64,000 nucleotides of DNA from Bog-473 sp963707835 (GTDB taxonomy: Bacteria; Actinomycetota; Acidimicrobiia; Acidimicrobiales; RAAP-2), in assembly GCA_963707835.1 (NCBI GenBank), contig CAVPRI010000001.1, positions 1,488,001 through 1,552,000 on the forward strand. Direction: 5' to 3'. Made by a program: the position numbers and the translations under genes. This document shows, piece by piece, positions 61,358 through 64,000 of this stretch. Numbering within the stretch: position 1 is the first letter of the stretch; each line of letters begins with the position of its first letter. Below the pieces are notes generated by a model. That model was given only the letters and a program-made list of their open reading frames with translations, was not told where the DNA came from and did not search any database.

Positions 61358-62923
61358 GTGCATTTTCGTCAAGCATGGACGCTGAAAGGTCGATTGCAAC
61401 ATGGTGGTGCACACGTTGGAAACCCTTCTGGGCGTTACTCGGTGGCGAGCTTCGTGATTGTGGTGCTGGGCAACATCGAATACCTGAACACGATTGCCCT
61501 CGCGCTTGCCGGGGCGACGCTGTTGGTGGTAACCGCTCGCTTGGCCTCGTCGTTGCGCAAGCAAAGGGCTCTCAATGAGTCGCGCCAGCACTTGGCGGTG
61601 ACCGACGAGCTGACTGGGCTCGGTAACCGCAGGCGACTCCTCGACGAGCTCGAGGGGGCTCTGGCCACCTTGTCCCATGAAGATTCACAGTCTGAAGCGG
61701 TGGCCCTTCTCTTGATCGATCTGGATCATTTCAAGGAGATCAACGACTCCTTCGGACACCAGACTGGAGACGCGCTGCTGCGCCAGATCGGGCCACGTAT
61801 CCGCCAGGTCGTCCGTCACGACGACCTGGTGGCGCGCCTCGGCGGTGACGAGTTCGCCGTCCTCCTTCACGCTGCGGACACCTTCAAGGCCACGACGGTG
61901 GCGCAACGCCTCTCGATGCTGCTTGAAGAACCAATTGACGTGGGTAATGCGAGCCTGCGCGTCGGGGCGAGTATCGGCGTCGCACTGGCGCCAGAGCACG
62001 CCTTGAGTTCCACGGAGCTGCTGCGCTGTGCGGACATCGCCATGTACCGAGCCAAGAACGAGCGTGGGTCCTTTGACGTCTACGAGGCCACCCTCGACGA
62101 CGAGACTGACCGCTTCGCTCTCATTGCGGACTTGCGCCAGGCCATGGCTGACGGCTCACTCGCGCTCCACTATCAACCAGAGATCGACCTCATTACTGGT
62201 CAGGTGGTTACCGTGGAGGCGTTCTTGAGGTGGCCCCATCCAACCCTCGGGCCCATACCTCCCGCGCATCTCTTGGACCTGGCGGAGGAGAGCGGCCTGA
62301 TCCAAACCTTGAGCTCATGGGTCTTCGAGCAAGCAATCGCCGATTGTTCCCAGTGGTGGCACGAGGGACGCCAGGTGGCCGTTGCGGTCAATCTGCTGGC
62401 CACCGACCTCTTGGATTCGGCACTGCCGCAGCGAATGAGCGCGCTCCTCAGTCGGTCCGGTCTGGGGCCGGAGGCCCTCGTCCTCGAGATTACCGAGGGG
62501 ATGGTCATGGCCGACCTGACCCGATCCAAGCGGGTCATTCAGAGCCTGGCGGACGTGGGAATCATGGTGTCGATCGATGACTTCGGCACCGGGTTCTCAT
62601 CGCTCTCACATTTGAGCGAGCTCGCCGTCGGCGAGGTCAAGCTGGATCGTGCGTTCACATCGCGTCTCCAGCTCGGTGACGCAGACGGGAGGGACGAGAA
62701 CCTCGTCCGTTCGATCATCGACCTCGGTCACGCCCTTGGGCTGCGCGTCGTGGCCGAGGGTATCGAGCGACTCGGCTTCGTCAACGTTCTGGCGGAGCTC
62801 GGATGCGACTCAGGCCAGGGGTTCGCGATTCAGGCCCCGTGTCGAGCCGCAAAGGTCGATTTCGCCGGGTTGAAGGGATCACAGGATGTCGCGGGGGTTG
62901 GGACCGGTAGTTCTGGTGACTAG
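61358..62923 (+). CDS. GGDEF-EAL cyclic-di-GMP protein, possibly N-terminally truncated
   Basis: This 521-residue protein has one or two hydrophobic segments (residues 29-65), then a GGDEF domain with ARLGGDEFAVLLHAA near residue 170 and an EAL domain. The EAL motif reads EAFLRW instead of EALLRW, the later DDFGTGFSSLSHL and VKLDRAF motifs are intact, and the end is slightly shortened. It makes and/or degrades cyclic-di-GMP. The first 40 residues are poorly structured and resemble the end of a longer membrane sensor, and the integrase remnant lies just upstream, so the 5' part may have been lost. Start choice is uncertain. Confidence 0.83.
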   Translation: MHFRQAWTLKGRLQHGGAHVGNPSGRYSVASFVIVVLGNIEYLNTIALALAGATLLVVTARLASSLRKQRALNESRQHLAVTDELTGLGNRRRLLDELEGALATLSHEDSQSEAVALLLIDLDHFKEINDSFGHQTGDALLRQIGPRIRQVVRHDDLVARLGGDEFAVLLHAADTFKATTVAQRLSMLLEEPIDVGNASLRVGASIGVALAPEHALSSTELLRCADIAMYRAKNERGSFDVYEATLDDETDRFALIADLRQAMADGSLALHYQPEIDLITGQVVTVEAFLRWPHPTLGPIPPAHLLDLAEESGLIQTLSSWVFEQAIADCSQWWHEGRQVAVAVNLLATDLLDSALPQRMSALLSRSGLGPEALVLEITEGMVMADLTRSKRVIQSLADVGIMVSIDDFGTGFSSLSHLSELAVGEVKLDRAFTSRLQLGDADGRDENLVRSIIDLGHALGLRVVAEGIERLGFVNVLAELGCDSGQGFAIQAPCRAAKVDFAGLKGSQDVAGVGTGSSGD

Positions 62924-62997
62924 AGCTCTTCGGTCTCTCAAGCGCCACGTCTCCAACGCCATCTCCCGCCAGCTGGTCCTCGACGGTAGATAAGGAC

Positions 62998-64000
62998 TCA
63001 GGTCGTCGGACGAGCCCGGCGAATCGGAATCACAGAGGCTTCGGCCGGCAGCGAGGCCGCCCTGAGGACATCGGTCCTCTCACTCAGCTCAACCTGGGCG
63101 CCTTCGAAGAGGTGGCAGTAGAGCCGGAGGGTCATGGCCGGGTCGCTATGTCCCATCCGCTGAGCCAGCGCCAGCAGGTTCACTCCGAGATCGATCATCA
63201 CCGAGGCGTGTGAGTGCCGTAGGTCGTACGTGCGGAATGTCTCGGGGAGGCCCGCCGCTCGGAGGGCGGGGCGGATGACGTCCTGGCGCAGCTTGTCCCG
63301 GTTCAACGGGTTTCCGTACCGGGTCTGGAACAGGAACTCTCTCGGATCGTCAGCGGCCTTCGATGTCCCGCCGTGCCGCGCCGTCACCATGGCGGACAGG
63401 TCGCGGCAGAGCCATTCGGGGATTGGAATGCGACGGTCCCCGGCCGCAGTTTTGGGCGGCCTGGTCACGAGGCCGAAACCCTCACGGTCGTAACGGTGTA
63501 CCGGCAGCACGGTCTGGTGCACGTGAATGATCCTCTTGTCGAAGTCGACGTCACAGACCCGAAGGCCACAGAGTTCAGCAGGGCGAATCCCGGCCAACAT
63601 CAACAGCCAGACCGCAGGCTTGTACGGTTCGCGCACGTGAGCAACGAGCTGATGCACCTGTTCCATGCTCAGGACGTCCCCCTCATGGAGCTTGCGCTTT
63701 GGGATCGGAATGTGATGATCAGCGGCTGGGTTGTCGCGGCGGAGGTTGGCTCGCACGGCACTCTTCATGATTAGGGAAAGGACGGAGACGCAGTCCCGGG
63801 TGAACTTGGGGGAGAGCCCCCGGTTGAGCTGGTGCGCGATGAAGTCCTCGACGTCCATGTAGTCGATGTCCGACAGTCTTCGGCCAGTGAAGTAGGGCCG
63901 GACGTGGCGCTGCAGGATGCCCCAGTACCCGTGGCGAGTCGTCGGTCGGAGCTTCACGGTGGTGGGCCACCAGCGGTCGGCCCAAGCCTCGAAGGGGATG
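62998..64000 (-). CDS. Tyrosine recombinase/integrase (partial, 5' end outside)
   Basis: At least 334 residues of a phage-type site-specific recombinase run off the right edge on the minus strand. The core-binding domain (YWGILQRHVRPYFTGRRLSD, MDVEDFIAHQLNRG) is followed by the catalytic domain with LMLAGIRPAELCGLRVCDVD (first Arg), TYDLRHSHASVMIDLGVN (H-x-x-R region, written LRHSHA), MGHSDPAM (second His) and the likely catalytic Tyr in TLRLYCHLFEGA. It integrates or excises a mobile element. The fragment upstream begins inside the window edge with EAWADRWWPTT. With the nearby remnant it suggests that this end of the window belongs to an integrative element. Confidence 0.9.
   Translation of the reverse strand, partial: IPFEAWADRWWPTTVKLRPTTRHGYWGILQRHVRPYFTGRRLSDIDYMDVEDFIAHQLNRGLSPKFTRDCVSVLSLIMKSAVRANLRRDNPAADHHIPIPKRKLHEGDVLSMEQVHQLVAHVREPYKPAVWLLMLAGIRPAELCGLRVCDVDFDKRIIHVHQTVLPVHRYDREGFGLVTRPPKTAAGDRRIPIPEWLCRDLSAMVTARHGGTSKAADDPREFLFQTRYGNPLNRDKLRQDVIRPALRAAGLPETFRTYDLRHSHASVMIDLGVNLLALAQRMGHSDPAMTLRLYCHLFEGAQVELSERTDVLRAASLPAEASVIPIRRARPTT

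Noticed and set aside
1..64000. CRISPR array, rRNA operon or prophage structural genes
   Set aside because: No regularly spaced repeats, rRNA sequence or capsid/tail genes were seen on either strand.

Overview
The window is GC-rich, densely coded DNA, almost certainly from an actinobacterium. Many starts are GTG, many neighbouring genes overlap by four bases (ATGA or GTGA), and the protein families are typical of the phylum: paired acyl-CoA dehydrogenases, DUF1059, a DPMDR-repeat protein, an actinobacterial cox/ctaG cluster, BlaI with an M56 peptidase, and a Fur-family metal regulator. A deep-branching class such as Acidimicrobiia would fit, but that is inference because no ribosomal or other phylogenetic marker is present. 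No tRNA, rRNA or CRISPR array was found.

Positions 1-4.6 kb hold the end of a fatty-acid desaturase, small proteins, an esterase and a flavin monooxygenase, then a decayed osmolyte-binding-protein gene. Positions 4.6-37.4 kb form a catabolic region: four ACMSD-like amidohydrolases, two TauD/TfdA-like dioxygenases, six short-chain dehydrogenases, an aldo-keto reductase, a ketopantoate-reductase-like protein, an FMN 2-hydroxyacid oxidase, two P450s, an enoyl-CoA hydratase, two acyl-CoA dehydrogenases, a thioesterase, a D-aminoacylase-like enzyme, a cupin, GntR and TetR regulators, and an orphan Leu/Ile/Val-type binding protein. Several families occur as pairs, including two copies of an unrecognised protein marked by the motif YHPIDALSPRGG. 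Four promoter regions share a 17-nt near-palindrome that may be the operator of one regulator. The substrate cannot be named from sequence. An IS630-like element of about 1.15 kb lies at 20.2-21.4 kb.

Positions 37.6-49.6 kb form a (+)-strand cytochrome-oxidase module: a membrane protein fused to an SCO-like domain, a secreted protein, two CtaG-type proteins, a cupredoxin, oxidase subunits II, I and III, small membrane proteins, a TlpA-like thioredoxin and a second SCO protein. At 50-51.4 kb is a Tat-exported molybdopterin oxidoreductase with a b-type cytochrome partner. At 51.9-56 kb is a Zn/Mn ABC importer with a fused double permease and a divergent Fur-family regulator. At 56-61 kb, a ctaG-sco-membrane/copper-domain operon diverges from a blaI-M56 peptidase pair around a perfect BlaI-type operator. 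The end of the window holds a GGDEF-EAL protein flanked by an integrase remnant and an incomplete tyrosine recombinase.

A striking cross-cutting observation is that eleven genes are broken by single frameshifts that are almost all of the same sign. In nearly every case one lost unit of a short tandem repeat, mostly CG inside CGCG, explains the break and restores a conserved protein. This looks like a systematic sequence or assembly artefact, or repeat-slippage mutation, rather than ordinary gene decay. Those genes are annotated across the break and labelled.
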